From assembly GCF_023231945.1 (NCBI RefSeq), contig NZ_JAJLJH010000009.1:62001-126000 (forward strand): DNA of 64,000 bases, read 5' to 3'. Shown one piece after another: positions 26,637-39,366 of this stretch (position 1 is its first letter; each line of letters starts with the position of its first letter). This DNA comes from Scleromatobacter humisilvae. Lineage in GTDB: Bacteria > Pseudomonadota > Gammaproteobacteria > Burkholderiales > Burkholderiaceae_C. Under the pieces are notes generated by a model that ran no database searches, was not told the origin of the DNA, and saw nothing but the letters and a program-made list of their open reading frames with translations. Made by a program: the position numbers and the translations under genes.

Positions 26637-26665
26637 TTGACGTTCCGCGCGGCTTTTGTTAAAAA
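26637..26665 (+). promoter_or_regulatory. Sigma-70-type promoter of the ArsR operon
   Basis: TTGACG at 26637-26642 and TAAAAA at 26660-26665 are separated by exactly 17 bases. Transcription would begin near 26672, inside the operator pair, leaving a leader of only 14 to 26 bases before the possible starts. The local A/T richness stands out from the surroundings. Confidence 0.65.
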
Positions 26666-26691
26666 CTAAATGGTTACGCAACCAAATGGTT
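26664..26691 (+). promoter_or_regulatory. Twin palindromic operators, likely ArsR autoregulation
   Basis: Two 12-base sites, AACTAAATGGTT (26664-26675) and AACCAAATGGTT (26680-26691), differ at one base and sit 16 bases apart. The second has inverted arms AACCA and TGGTT around AA. They overlap the -10 end and predicted start of transcription and even the first codons of the regulator gene, as expected for a repressor that shuts its own operon. Confidence 0.6.
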
Positions 26692-27063
26692 ATCAACATG
26701 ACCGACGATCCCCTGAGCCTGGCCTTCGGCGCCCTCGCCGACCCCACGCGTCGCGCGATCCTCGTCCGGCTGGCCGCCGGCGAGGCCAGCGTCGCCACGA
26801 TCGCCGAGCCTTTCGCGATGAGTTCGCCAGCGATCTCGAAGCACCTGAAAGTCCTGGAGCGCGCGGGCCTGGTCGAGGTCGGCCGCAGCGCGCAGTCACG
26901 TCCGCGACGGCTGGTGGCGAAGCCGCTGGCCGAGGCCACCGAGTGGCTGGCGCACTACCGCCCGTTCTGGGAGTCGACGCTCGATCACCTCGATGACTAC
27001 GTCCGCGAGCTCAAGGCCGAGCGCGGGACGACGCCCACCCCGGCCCGCAAACGCACGCGCTGA
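26686..27063 (+). CDS. ArsR/SmtB-family transcriptional regulator
   Basis: This is a 125-aa winged-helix protein. It opens with SLAFGALADPTRRAILVRL and has the recognition helix MSSPAISKHLKVLERAGLV. It belongs to the SRPBCC-linked branch, which lacks metal-binding cysteines, so its signal is probably not a metal. The start is ambiguous: ATG 26686 matches the usual short lead before the conserved block, ATG 26698 is also possible, and neither has a clear ribosome site, so the message may be nearly leaderless. It heads a three-gene operon with an AHSA1-type protein and a GFA protein. Confidence 0.87.
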   Translation: MVINMTDDPLSLAFGALADPTRRAILVRLAAGEASVATIAEPFAMSSPAISKHLKVLERAGLVEVGRSAQSRPRRLVAKPLAEATEWLAHYRPFWESTLDHLDDYVRELKAERGTTPTPARKRTR

Positions 27064-27079
27064 GCGCGGAGGAACGACC

Positions 27080-27547
27080 ATGAATCCCGACGACCTGTCC
27101 CTGACCATCGTGCGCACGCTGGACGCCCCGCCTGAGCTCGTGTTCGAGTGCTGGACGAGCGCCGAACACGCGCGGCGCTGGTGGTATCCGCGCCAGGGTG
27201 GCAAGGACTTCGCCTGCGTCTCGTTCGCGATGGACTTCCGCGCCGGCGGCGACTACCGCTACTGCATCCGCTCGCCCGACGGCCAGGACACCTGGGCGCA
27301 CGGCACGTTCCGCGAGATCGACGCCAACCGCCGCCTCGTCTTCACGTTCCAGTGGGAGTGGGCGCCGGAGCCGTCGGACGAGACGCTGATCACGGTCACG
27401 TTCGAGCCGCACGGCAAGGCCGGCACGAAGCTCACGTTCACGCAGGCGCCGTTCGCGTCCGAGCAGATGCGCGACGGCCACGAGGCCGGCTGGGGCGCGG
27501 TGCTCGACCGCCTGGCCGAAGCTGTCGCACGCGGAGCAACTCGATGA
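27080..27547 (+). CDS. SRPBCC (AHSA1/START-like) domain protein
   Basis: This is a 155-aa single-domain protein of the Bet v1-like fold. It opens with LTIVRTLDAPPELVFECWT and ends with a long C-terminal helix containing GHEAGWGAVLDRL. Such proteins bind a hydrophobic ligand in a cavity and are regularly co-transcribed with an ArsR repressor, as here. The ligand is unknown. Ribosome site GGAGGAA precedes ATG 27080, and the stop overlaps the start of the GFA gene (ATGA). Confidence 0.88.
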   Translation: MNPDDLSLTIVRTLDAPPELVFECWTSAEHARRWWYPRQGGKDFACVSFAMDFRAGGDYRYCIRSPDGQDTWAHGTFREIDANRRLVFTFQWEWAPEPSDETLITVTFEPHGKAGTKLTFTQAPFASEQMRDGHEAGWGAVLDRLAEAVARGATR

Positions 27548-27951
27548 TCCGCACCTTCAACGGCTCGTGCCACTGCGGCGCCGTGCGCTTGCGCTGCGAC
27601 ATCGACCTCGCGCAGCCCACCAGCCGCTGCAACTGCTCGATGTGCACGAAGACGCGCCTGTGGAAGACGATGGCGCAGCCGGGCAGCTTCGCGTTCGTGC
27701 AGGGCGAGGACGCGGTCGCCGCCTATCGCTTCGGCGGCCACCGGGTCGAGCACCGCTTCTGCATGCGCTGCGGCGTCAAGCTGGGGGGCCACGGCGCCAA
27801 GGGCGAGCACTTCCCGCAGGACTTCGACGTCGTCAGCATCGCCTGCCTCGACGACATGTCTGACGACGTCAAGGCGGGCCTGCGCGTCGAGTACCAGGAC
27901 GGCCGGCACGACGATTGGGCGCACGCACCCGTGCCGGTGCCGCCACTCTAG
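27544..27951 (+). CDS. GFA-family zinc-binding protein
   Basis: This is a 135-aa protein of the glutathione-dependent formaldehyde-activating (GFA/CENP-V) fold. Zinc ligands are visible as CHCG near residue 10, CNCSMC near 30 and CMRCG near 78. GFA itself speeds the joining of formaldehyde and glutathione, but most family members have unknown substrates. Its stop overlaps the stop of the convergent peptidase gene by four bases in a TCTAGA. Confidence 0.87.
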   Translation: MIRTFNGSCHCGAVRLRCDIDLAQPTSRCNCSMCTKTRLWKTMAQPGSFAFVQGEDAVAAYRFGGHRVEHRFCMRCGVKLGGHGAKGEHFPQDFDVVSIACLDDMSDDVKAGLRVEYQDGRHDDWAHAPVPVPPL

Positions 27952-30032
27952 AAGACGCGCACGGCGACGTCGCGGCCACGCGTCGCCTCGTTGCCGGAGA
28001 AATCCTTCGCGACGATGCGCAGCGTGTAGTCGCCCGGCGGCAGCGGCGCGTCGCCCTCGGCGCGGCCGACGCGGTAGCGGAAATGCGTCTCGCTGCTGCC
28101 CTGCACGGTGATGCCGCTCATGTCGGCGTAGACATCCTTCACGCGCTCGTCGCCCGGCAGCCGGGCGAACTCGATGGCCGTGCGCGCCTGCTCGAAGCCG
28201 GGCACGGGCGTGCCGTCGGCGCGCAGCCACTGAACCCCCAGGCTGTATAGCCCGAGGCGGCGGCGCGGCAGGTTGCCGTCGACCTGGTCCCAGGCGTCGA
28301 CCACCAGCTCGACGTTCCCGCGCGGCACCAGCAGGCGGCCTGCGTCGCGCTTCACGAAGCGCGTGCCGGCCGCGTCGCGGATCTCGATCGAGCCGATCGA
28401 CGGCGCCACGGTGTCGACGAAGCCGTGCAGCCCCAGCGCCAGCGGATTGAGGCCATGGCCCGACACGCCCATCCACAGGTGCACGTGCGCCATCTGGTTG
28501 ATCGTGCCCAGCACGTCGCCCACCGCGAAGCGCGCGCCGCGCCGCACGCGCATGCGGGCGAGCTTGCCGGCCTCGTCGTGCACCGGCACGAAGCGCGCCG
28601 GGTCGATCGCCGCGCCGTGCGCGCCGCGGCCCACGTGCATGTGCACGTAGGCCAGCGGGCCGATCGACAGGCCCTCGTTGATCTGCCCGAACCCGTAGGT
28701 CGCGAGCGGGTTGGACACCTTGCCCGCCACGATCGCCACCACCTCCTGGCCGACGTCGCCGCGCACGTCGAGGCCGTCGTGGAAGTGGTCGCGCGACTCG
28801 CCCTTGCCGTCGCCCCGGTCCTCGCCGATCGTGCCCACCACCTCGTGCCAGGCGAGCTGCGGCCGCACCGGCCAGCGGCCGCCGGCGTCGGGCAGCGGAC
28901 GGTCGGGCGCCGGCCCGATCGCGCCGTCGACGCGCGTGGCCGCAGCGTCGCCCGCGGGCGTCAGCAGGTGCAGCCGGGACGACGCCGCGTCGGCCACCAG
29001 CAGCCGCCGCTGCAGCCCGACCGCGAGGCCTGTCGGCCGCACGAGGCCGGGCTCGTCGAGGCCGAACAGCGCGTGCGGCGTGCCGTCGGCGGCGATCTCC
29101 GACAGCCCGCCCGCCAGCGTGCCGACGACCAGCGCGCCGTCCTTCGCCTGCGCCAGCGACACCGGCCGGTGCAAGGCCTTCTCGAACGCCTTGCCCGGCA
29201 GGCCGCGCGCCACGGTGGTGACGTTGCCGGCCGCGTCGATCGCGCGCAACGCGTCGTTGCGCGTGTCGGCCACGAGGAGGCGGCCCGTCCTGTCGACCAG
29301 CACCGCGCACGGCGTGTCGAAGCGCGCCTGCGCGCCCGGGCCGTCGGCATCGCCGAACGTCGCGCCGCCGGCCAGCGTCGTGACCGTGCCGTCGGGCGCG
29401 ATCGCGCGGATGCGGTCGTTGTAGGCATCGGCCACGATCACGCGGCCGGCGGCGTCCACCGCCAGGCCCATCGGGCCGTCGAACTGCGCCTGCGCGCCGG
29501 GGCCGTCGCGATATCCCGGCTTGCCGTTGCCGGCCAGCGTCGTCACGACGCCGTCGGGCGTCACCTTGCGGATCGCGTGGTTGCCGGTATCGGCGACGTA
29601 GAGGTTGCCGGTGGCATCCAGCGCCAGGCCGGAGGGCGTGTCGAAGCGCGCGGCGGCGCCCTGCCCGTCCTGGAAGCCTTCGACGCCGCCGGCCAGCGTG
29701 GCCACGCTGCCGTCGGGGCGCAGCATGCGGATGCGGTCGTTGTCGCCGCCGTCGCTGATGTAGAGCGTGCCGTGCGGATCGAGCGCCAGGCCGTACGGAT
29801 CGGCGAACCGGGCCTGCGCGGCGGCGCCGTCGCGCCAGCCGACGCGGCCGTCGCCCGCAAGCGGCTGCACGTGCGTGGGCCAGTCGTGCGACGGCGGCGC
29901 GGGCGCGGCAGGACTCGGCGATGTGGCGGGCGCGCCCAGGTGGCGCACGGCGATCCAGGCCGCGACGCCGATGGCCGCGAGCGCGCCGCCCAGGGCCATT
30001 CGGCGGTTCGTGTTGTTCTTGCGTCGCTTCAC
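27948..30032 (-). CDS. NHL-repeat propeller fused to M23 metallopeptidase domain
   Basis: This is a 694-aa protein anchored by one N-terminal helix (MALGGALAAIGVAAWIAV) behind a basic lead. Residues about 50-385 are six or so NHL repeats (each with GLALD or similar and LYVADTGNHAIRKV-type strands), which make a beta-propeller. About 405-530 hold M23/LytM features: DHFHDGLDV (His and Asp zinc ligands) and HVHLW (second His pair). The C-terminal 150 residues are beta-rich. It is probably a periplasmic cell-wall hydrolase or sensor whose propeller binds a partner. The start is taken as GTG 30032; ATG 29999 is possible and would drop the basic lead. Confidence 0.82.
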   Translation of the reverse strand: MKRRKNNTNRRMALGGALAAIGVAAWIAVRHLGAPATSPSPAAPAPPSHDWPTHVQPLAGDGRVGWRDGAAAQARFADPYGLALDPHGTLYISDGGDNDRIRMLRPDGSVATLAGGVEGFQDGQGAAARFDTPSGLALDATGNLYVADTGNHAIRKVTPDGVVTTLAGNGKPGYRDGPGAQAQFDGPMGLAVDAAGRVIVADAYNDRIRAIAPDGTVTTLAGGATFGDADGPGAQARFDTPCAVLVDRTGRLLVADTRNDALRAIDAAGNVTTVARGLPGKAFEKALHRPVSLAQAKDGALVVGTLAGGLSEIAADGTPHALFGLDEPGLVRPTGLAVGLQRRLLVADAASSRLHLLTPAGDAAATRVDGAIGPAPDRPLPDAGGRWPVRPQLAWHEVVGTIGEDRGDGKGESRDHFHDGLDVRGDVGQEVVAIVAGKVSNPLATYGFGQINEGLSIGPLAYVHMHVGRGAHGAAIDPARFVPVHDEAGKLARMRVRRGARFAVGDVLGTINQMAHVHLWMGVSGHGLNPLALGLHGFVDTVAPSIGSIEIRDAAGTRFVKRDAGRLLVPRGNVELVVDAWDQVDGNLPRRRLGLYSLGVQWLRADGTPVPGFEQARTAIEFARLPGDERVKDVYADMSGITVQGSSETHFRYRVGRAEGDAPLPPGDYTLRIVAKDFSGNEATRGRDVAVRVF

Positions 30033-30181
30033 GCGTGTCGTCCGGATCTGCAGGGCCGCGCATGGTACCTGCCCGGCCGCGCATTCCCCTGCGCCCCGGC
30101 CCGTCATCGCCGGCGACTTAAGCTTCGGGCCTCGCCGGCTGCAGCCCGGCACGCTCAAACCGACAACTTCAGGAGATCTCG

Positions 30182-30874
30182 ATGGGAACCATGGTCAGCT
30201 TCAAGCGCCCGGACGGCCAGGAACTGAAAGGCTATCTCGCCGAGCCGGCGCAGCCGAACGGCGCGCCGGCGGTGGTGGTGATCCAGGAGTGGTGGGGCCT
30301 CAACGACCAGATCCGCGGCGTGGCCGACCGCCTGGCCAACGCCGGCTACCTGGCGCTGGTGCCCGACCTCTACCGCGGCAAGAGCACGGTCGAGAAGGAG
30401 GAGGCGCACCACCTGATGACGGGCCTGGACTTCGGCGACGCCGCCACGCAGGACGTGCGCGGCGCCGTCCAGTTCCTGAAGACGCGCGCGTCCAGGGTCG
30501 GCTGCGTGGGCTTCTGCATGGGCGGCGCGCTGACGCTGCTGGCGGCCGTCAACGTGCCCGAGCTCGACGCCGCCGTCACGTGGTACGGCTGCCCGCCGCT
30601 CGAGTACATCGACGCGACGAAGATCAGGATCCCGCTGCAAGGCCATTGGGCAACCCAGGACGAGTTCTTCCCGATCTCGCAGGTCGAGGGCCTCACCGCA
30701 AGGCTCAAGGAAGCCGGCGTCGCCTTCGACTTCCACCAGTACCTCGCCCACCACGCCTTCGGCAACGAGCAGGCCGTCGGCACCGGCCGCATCGCCGAGA
30801 CGCATTACGACCCGGTGTGGGCGCAGCAGGCCTGGGATCGGACGTTCACGTTCTTCGGCCAGCGGCTGCGCTGA
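30182..30874 (+). CDS. Dienelactone hydrolase family protein
   Basis: This is a 230-aa cytoplasmic alpha/beta hydrolase. The nucleophile is the cysteine of GFCMGG, as in true dienelactone hydrolases; Glu in IQEWWGLN and the late His in LAHHAFG complete the expected arrangement. Dienelactone hydrolase opens 4-carboxymethylenebutenolide in chlorocatechol breakdown. No such pathway genes are near, so the substrate is open. AGGAG precedes the ATG. Only 12 bases separate its stop from that of the convergent chemoreceptor gene. Confidence 0.88.
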   Translation: MGTMVSFKRPDGQELKGYLAEPAQPNGAPAVVVIQEWWGLNDQIRGVADRLANAGYLALVPDLYRGKSTVEKEEAHHLMTGLDFGDAATQDVRGAVQFLKTRASRVGCVGFCMGGALTLLAAVNVPELDAAVTWYGCPPLEYIDATKIRIPLQGHWATQDEFFPISQVEGLTARLKEAGVAFDFHQYLAHHAFGNEQAVGTGRIAETHYDPVWAQQAWDRTFTFFGQRLR

Positions 30875-30886
30875 CCGGCGACGACG

Positions 30887-32446
30887 TCACGACAGGCGGA
30901 ACACCTCGACGACCTCGGACAGCCGCTTCGCCTGGTCCTTCAGGCTCTCAGCGGCGGCCGCCGACTCCTCGACGAGCGCCGCGTTCTGCTGCGTCATCTG
31001 GTCGAGCTGCGCGACGGCGCCGTTGACCTGGCCGATGCCGCTGGACTGCTGGCTCGCGGCGTTGGTGATCTCGCCGATGATGTCGGACACGTGGCGCACG
31101 CTGGTGACGATGTCCTTCATCGTCGCCCCGGCCTGCGTGACCAGCGCCGAGCCCGACTCGACGCGCTCGACCGAGGCGCCGATCAGCGCCTTGATCTCCT
31201 TGGCCGCGTCGGCCGAGCGCTTGGCCAGGCTGCGCACTTCCGTGGCCACGACGGCGAAGCCGCGGCCCTGCTCGCCGGCGCGCGCCGCTTCCACGGCGGC
31301 GTTCAGGGCGAGGATGTTGGTCTGGAAGGCGATGCCATCGATGACGCCGATGATGTCGCCGATGCGCTTGGAGCTGGCGTTGATGTCGGCCATCGTCGAG
31401 ACGACCTGCTCGACCACCTCGCCGCCGCGGGCCGCCGCGCCGGAGGCCGACGACGCCAGCTCGTTGGCCTTGGAGGCGGAGTCGGCGGTCTGCGAGACCG
31501 TGCCGGTGAGTTCTTCCATCGACGCCGCGGTCTGCTGCAGGTTGGAGGCGGTCTGCTCGGTGCGCGCGGACAGGTCGTGGTTGCCCGCGGCGATCTGGCC
31601 GGAGGCCGTGGCGATCGACTCCGTCGTGTGGCGCACCTGCGAGACCGTGTTGCGCAGCGACGCGATCATCAAGGCCAGCGTGTCCAGCAGGCTGCCCGGC
31701 ACCGGCTCGCGCACCATGGTGGCGAGGTTGCCCTGCGCCACCTGCTTCATCGCGATGACGGCTTCCTGCGGGTCGCCGCCGATCTGGCGCAGCACGCTGC
31801 GTCCGATGGCGAAGCCCAGCCCGCCGATGACGACGAACACGCAGGCCGCGATGCCCAGCGTCTCGAACAGCGCGGTGCGCACGGCCGCGTCGACGTCGTC
31901 CATGTAGACGCCCGAGCCGACGACCCAGCCCCATTCCTTCAGGCTGGTGACGTACTGCAGCTTGGGCACCGGCACGGTGCTGCCCGGGCGCGGGAACTCG
32001 CCGTTGACGAAGGCCGTGCCGTCGGGGCTCGTGTTGGCCGAGGTGATCAGCTCCTCGATGGTGTCGACGCCCTTGGAGTTGCGCACCTTGCCCAGCATGT
32101 TGGTGCCGTCCCACTCCGTCTTGAACGGGTGCATCACGCCTTCGAACTTGTTCGAGAAGATGTAGACGTAGTCCTTGGCGATGTCGCCGTAGCGGATCCC
32201 GCGCAGGGCATCCATCGCCTGCTTCTTCGCGTCGGCCTCCGGCAGCTTGCCGGCCGCGGCCAGCGCCTGGTAGGACGCCGCGATGCTGCGGGCGGTTCGC
32301 ACCGCGGTGACCAGCTGCGACGTGCGGCCATCGATGATGCTGGCGCGCAGCTTGACGAACGACACGGCCGTGAAGATGAACAGCCCCGCCAGGGACACGG
32401 CGATGAGCGTGGCTATCTTCTTCTTGAAACTGAGAGATTCGAGCAT
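30887..32446 (-). CDS. Methyl-accepting chemotaxis protein with single Cache domain
   Basis: This is a 519-aa inner-membrane receptor. Helix 1 is at about 11-31; the periplasmic part, about 32-190, has the single-Cache pattern ([29 protein letters not shown]); helix 2 is at about 192-214. A HAMP-like stretch and the cytoplasmic coiled coil follow, with the highly conserved hairpin tip ([20 protein letters not shown]). Ligands of such domains are often small organic acids; which one cannot be read. There is no C-terminal CheR-binding pentapeptide. No che genes are adjacent, so it works as an orphan receptor. Confidence 0.92.
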   Translation of the reverse strand: MLESLSFKKKIATLIAVSLAGLFIFTAVSFVKLRASIIDGRTSQLVTAVRTARSIAASYQALAAAGKLPEADAKKQAMDALRGIRYGDIAKDYVYIFSNKFEGVMHPFKTEWDGTNMLGKVRNSKGVDTIEELITSANTSPDGTAFVNGEFPRPGSTVPVPKLQYVTSLKEWGWVVGSGVYMDDVDAAVRTALFETLGIAACVFVVIGGLGFAIGRSVLRQIGGDPQEAVIAMKQVAQGNLATMVREPVPGSLLDTLALMIASLRNTVSQVRHTTESIATASGQIAAGNHDLSARTEQTASNLQQTAASMEELTGTVSQTADSASKANELASSASGAAARGGEVVEQVVSTMADINASSKRIGDIIGVIDGIAFQTNILALNAAVEAARAGEQGRGFAVVATEVRSLAKRSADAAKEIKALIGASVERVESGSALVTQAGATMKDIVTSVRHVSDIIGEITNAASQQSSGIGQVNGAVAQLDQMTQQNAALVEESAAAAESLKDQAKRLSEVVEVFRLS

Positions 32447-32567
32447 GTCTGGTCCGGTGGAAGCGACGATGGAGGCGACGGAACGCGGGTGCCGTCGTCC
32501 CCCATATCGGCCTTCCGCGCGGCCAAGTTGAGCGCAGGGACATTCGCCCCGGCGCCCTGCGCCCTCC

Positions 32568-33557
32568 TCAGCGCTTCTCGATCAGGTGCTTCGCGAAGAA
32601 ACGCGCCACGCGCTCGCGCGACAGGTAGGCCTGCGCCACGTCCGGCGTGATGACGACGGTCGGCAGGACACCCGTTCGGAAGTAGCTGCCCTCGTCCGCG
32701 AAGGGATCGAGCGCGGTCTCGGGCACCATCAGGCGATCCCACGCGTGGGTCGCGCCGATGTACTGGTTGACCGACACGACGTTGCCGTTGGACGGGTTGA
32801 CCGAGGCCGCCAGAGCGACGCAATGGGCCGTCCCGTTGTCATAGCTGTCCTTGCTGCCGATCTGGATCAGCACCGGCGCCCCGGTCAGGTGCAGGAACTG
32901 CGTGCCCTTCTGGGCCGGCGGATTGAGCGCCGGGATGGACGTGTCGTTCGCGCCCCAGCAGACGGGATAGTTGGCGACGTGGGCCGCGAACTTGCGGCCG
33001 CCGCCGAATTCGCCGGAATAGAGCTGTTCCGCGGCCGCCAGGCTCACGACGCCGCCCCACGAGAAGCCGAGCACGCCGATGCGGTCGGGATCGATGTCGG
33101 GGCGCGCGGCCAGGAAGGCGAGCGCGTTGAAGGCGTCGGGGTACGTGAGGATGGGCGCGGCGGGGCGGTCGGCGATGCCGGTGACGCCGCGCGCCTGCCA
33201 CATGTCGATCTGCAGCGTCGCGATGCCTTCGGCGTTGAGCGCGCGTTCGTAGAAGTCGCCGCGCGAGTCGACGCCGCTGGAGCCGTGCAGGATCACCACG
33301 GCCGGCATCTTGCGCGAATGCCTGCCCGTCTCGCAGCGCCAGGGCGCGACCAGCGCCGCCGGCAGGCTCAGCTTGCCTTCGATCGTCAGCGTCGCGTTTG
33401 CGGGCGAGGTCGCGGCGAGGTTGGGCGACGGGTACGTGATGAAGGAGATCGAGGGCTGGTCGACGGCACCACGACACCCGTCGTCGGCACTGGCGACCGA
33501 CGACAGGAGGGCGAGGCACGCGCTGGCGAGGACTCGAAGCGACGATCCGATGTTCAT
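32568..33557 (-). CDS. Exported dienelactone-hydrolase-like alpha/beta hydrolase
   Basis: This is a 329-aa protein with a signal peptide ending at SSVASA. The hydrolase core has the [11 protein letters not shown] oxyanion region, the serine elbow GFSWGG, an Asp in [10 protein letters not shown] and a His in IGATHAWD, so the triad is complete. Unlike the cytoplasmic relative at 30.2 kb the nucleophile is Ser, which points to esterase-type activity in the periplasm. It is a single gene, transcribed toward the chemoreceptor gene. Confidence 0.83.
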   Translation of the reverse strand: MNIGSSLRVLASACLALLSSVASADDGCRGAVDQPSISFITYPSPNLAATSPANATLTIEGKLSLPAALVAPWRCETGRHSRKMPAVVILHGSSGVDSRGDFYERALNAEGIATLQIDMWQARGVTGIADRPAAPILTYPDAFNALAFLAARPDIDPDRIGVLGFSWGGVVSLAAAEQLYSGEFGGGRKFAAHVANYPVCWGANDTSIPALNPPAQKGTQFLHLTGAPVLIQIGSKDSYDNGTAHCVALAASVNPSNGNVVSVNQYIGATHAWDRLMVPETALDPFADEGSYFRTGVLPTVVITPDVAQAYLSRERVARFFAKHLIEKR

Positions 33558-33711
33558 GGCGAACTCCCTGGCAGATTCAAGCGGGCGCTCGCAGGAGCGG
33601 CACGGCGGTCGTCCTGCGATCGACGGGGTGTCGGCGATACCCCCTCAGGGTTGCTCGACCGGGCGGAGTGTCGCCAATTTACGCGCCAGCGGGCCGGTGC
33701 CCACGCGGCCC

Positions 33712-38169
<4,458 letters not shown>

Positions 38170-38298
38170 TCTCAAGCCTTCGGGGCTCAGCTGACGATCG
38201 TGTGACTGTTCGACACGCCAGTGGGGTCGGTCGCGGGCACGAAATCCGCCCCGCTCTGGCAACATCGCCCGCACTCAACAACGACGACGAGACAAGCC

Positions 38299-39216
38299 AT
38301 GCACAACAAGCAACTTCTTCCGGTCGGCATTGCAACGTTGATCGCCGCCGGCCTGCTCGGCTGCGCCAGCGAGAAGCCGCCGGTGATGGTGCCCGTCACC
38401 ACGACGAGCTCGTCGACGGCCACCTCGACCGTCTCGACGCCGCCGCTCGCCCCGCTGTCGCGCGCCCAGATCGAGGCCATCGTCAACAGCCCCGACCGCA
38501 GCGCCGCCGATCGCACCAACGACATCCGCCGCCATCCCGTCGACATGCTCATGTTCGTGGGCGCCAAGCCCGGCTGGACGGCGCTGGACGTCAGCACCGG
38601 CGGTGGCTACACGACCGAGCTGCTGGCCCGCGTGATCGGCCCCAGCGGCCTCGTGTGGGCGCAGAGCCGCCCGCGCAATCCGGCCGCCGCCGCCGCCAGG
38701 CCGGCCGCGCCGGAGGGCGGCGCGCCGGCCCCGATGCCCGCGGTCGCGCCCGCGCCGCGTTCCACGGCCGACGTGCTGGCCGACCGCAGTGCCGAGATGA
38801 AGGCGGCTGGCGTCGCAGCCGCGCCCATCGCCTATGCCGCGCTGCCCTTCGACAACCCGGTGCCGCCCGAGGCCATCGGCAAGCTCGACCTCGTGACGCT
38901 GATGTTCAACTATCACGACCTCGGCTGGATCGGCACCGACCGCCCGGCGATGAACCGCGCGATCTTCAACGCGCTCAAGCCGGGCGGCTATTTCGTGATC
39001 GCCGACCATGCGGGCCGGCCCGGCACGGGCATCTCGGAGTCCGGCTCGCTGCATCGGATCGAGGAGTCGTTCCTGCGCTCGGAAGTCGAGGCCGCCGGCT
39101 TCCGGCTCGCCGCCGAGGGCGATTTCCTGCGCAACCCGAACGACCCGCGCGACCAGAACACGCCGAACCCGCCGCAGCCCAAAGACGAGTTCGTGCTGAA
39201 GTTCGTCAAGCCGTGA
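38299..39216 (+). CDS. SAM-methyltransferase-fold protein with lipoprotein signal
   Basis: This is a 305-aa protein with a clear lipobox, AGLLGC (Cys about 22), after a hydrophobic lead. The rest is a class I methyltransferase fold: ALDVSTGGGYTTELLARVIGP is motif I, LDLVTLMFNYHDLGW is motif IV and LKPGGYFVIADHAG is motif VI. A Pro/Ala-rich insert splits the domain near residues 135-165. S-adenosylmethionine is not known to occur in the periplasm, so an exported member is puzzling; it may bind another ligand. Similar exported relatives exist in the COG4798 group. It is a single gene starting at ATG 38299. Confidence 0.8.
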   Translation: MHNKQLLPVGIATLIAAGLLGCASEKPPVMVPVTTTSSSTATSTVSTPPLAPLSRAQIEAIVNSPDRSAADRTNDIRRHPVDMLMFVGAKPGWTALDVSTGGGYTTELLARVIGPSGLVWAQSRPRNPAAAAARPAAPEGGAPAPMPAVAPAPRSTADVLADRSAEMKAAGVAAAPIAYAALPFDNPVPPEAIGKLDLVTLMFNYHDLGWIGTDRPAMNRAIFNALKPGGYFVIADHAGRPGTGISESGSLHRIEESFLRSEVEAAGFRLAAEGDFLRNPNDPRDQNTPNPPQPKDEFVLKFVKP

Positions 39217-39266
39217 CGGGCGAAGGCGCGGTGCACGCCAGGCACCCGCGCCTAACTCTCGGCTAA

Positions 39267-39301
39267 GAATCGTGACCTACCTTCGAGGGTTGTGACGATT
39301 C
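39267..39301. repeat. Inverted repeat upstream of acetyltransferase fusion
   Basis: Arms GAATCGTGAC (39267-39276) and GTGACGATTC (39292-39301) match at 9 of 10 positions around a 15-base loop. The element sits 65 bases before the fused acetyltransferase ATG. With no T-run it is more like a protein-binding site than a terminator. Confidence 0.4.
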
Positions 39302-39366
39302 GAACGACCTCCCGATGACGGGCCCCACGAGTGCATCGCCGGCCGACCTGGTCGAGCATCCGGCCC

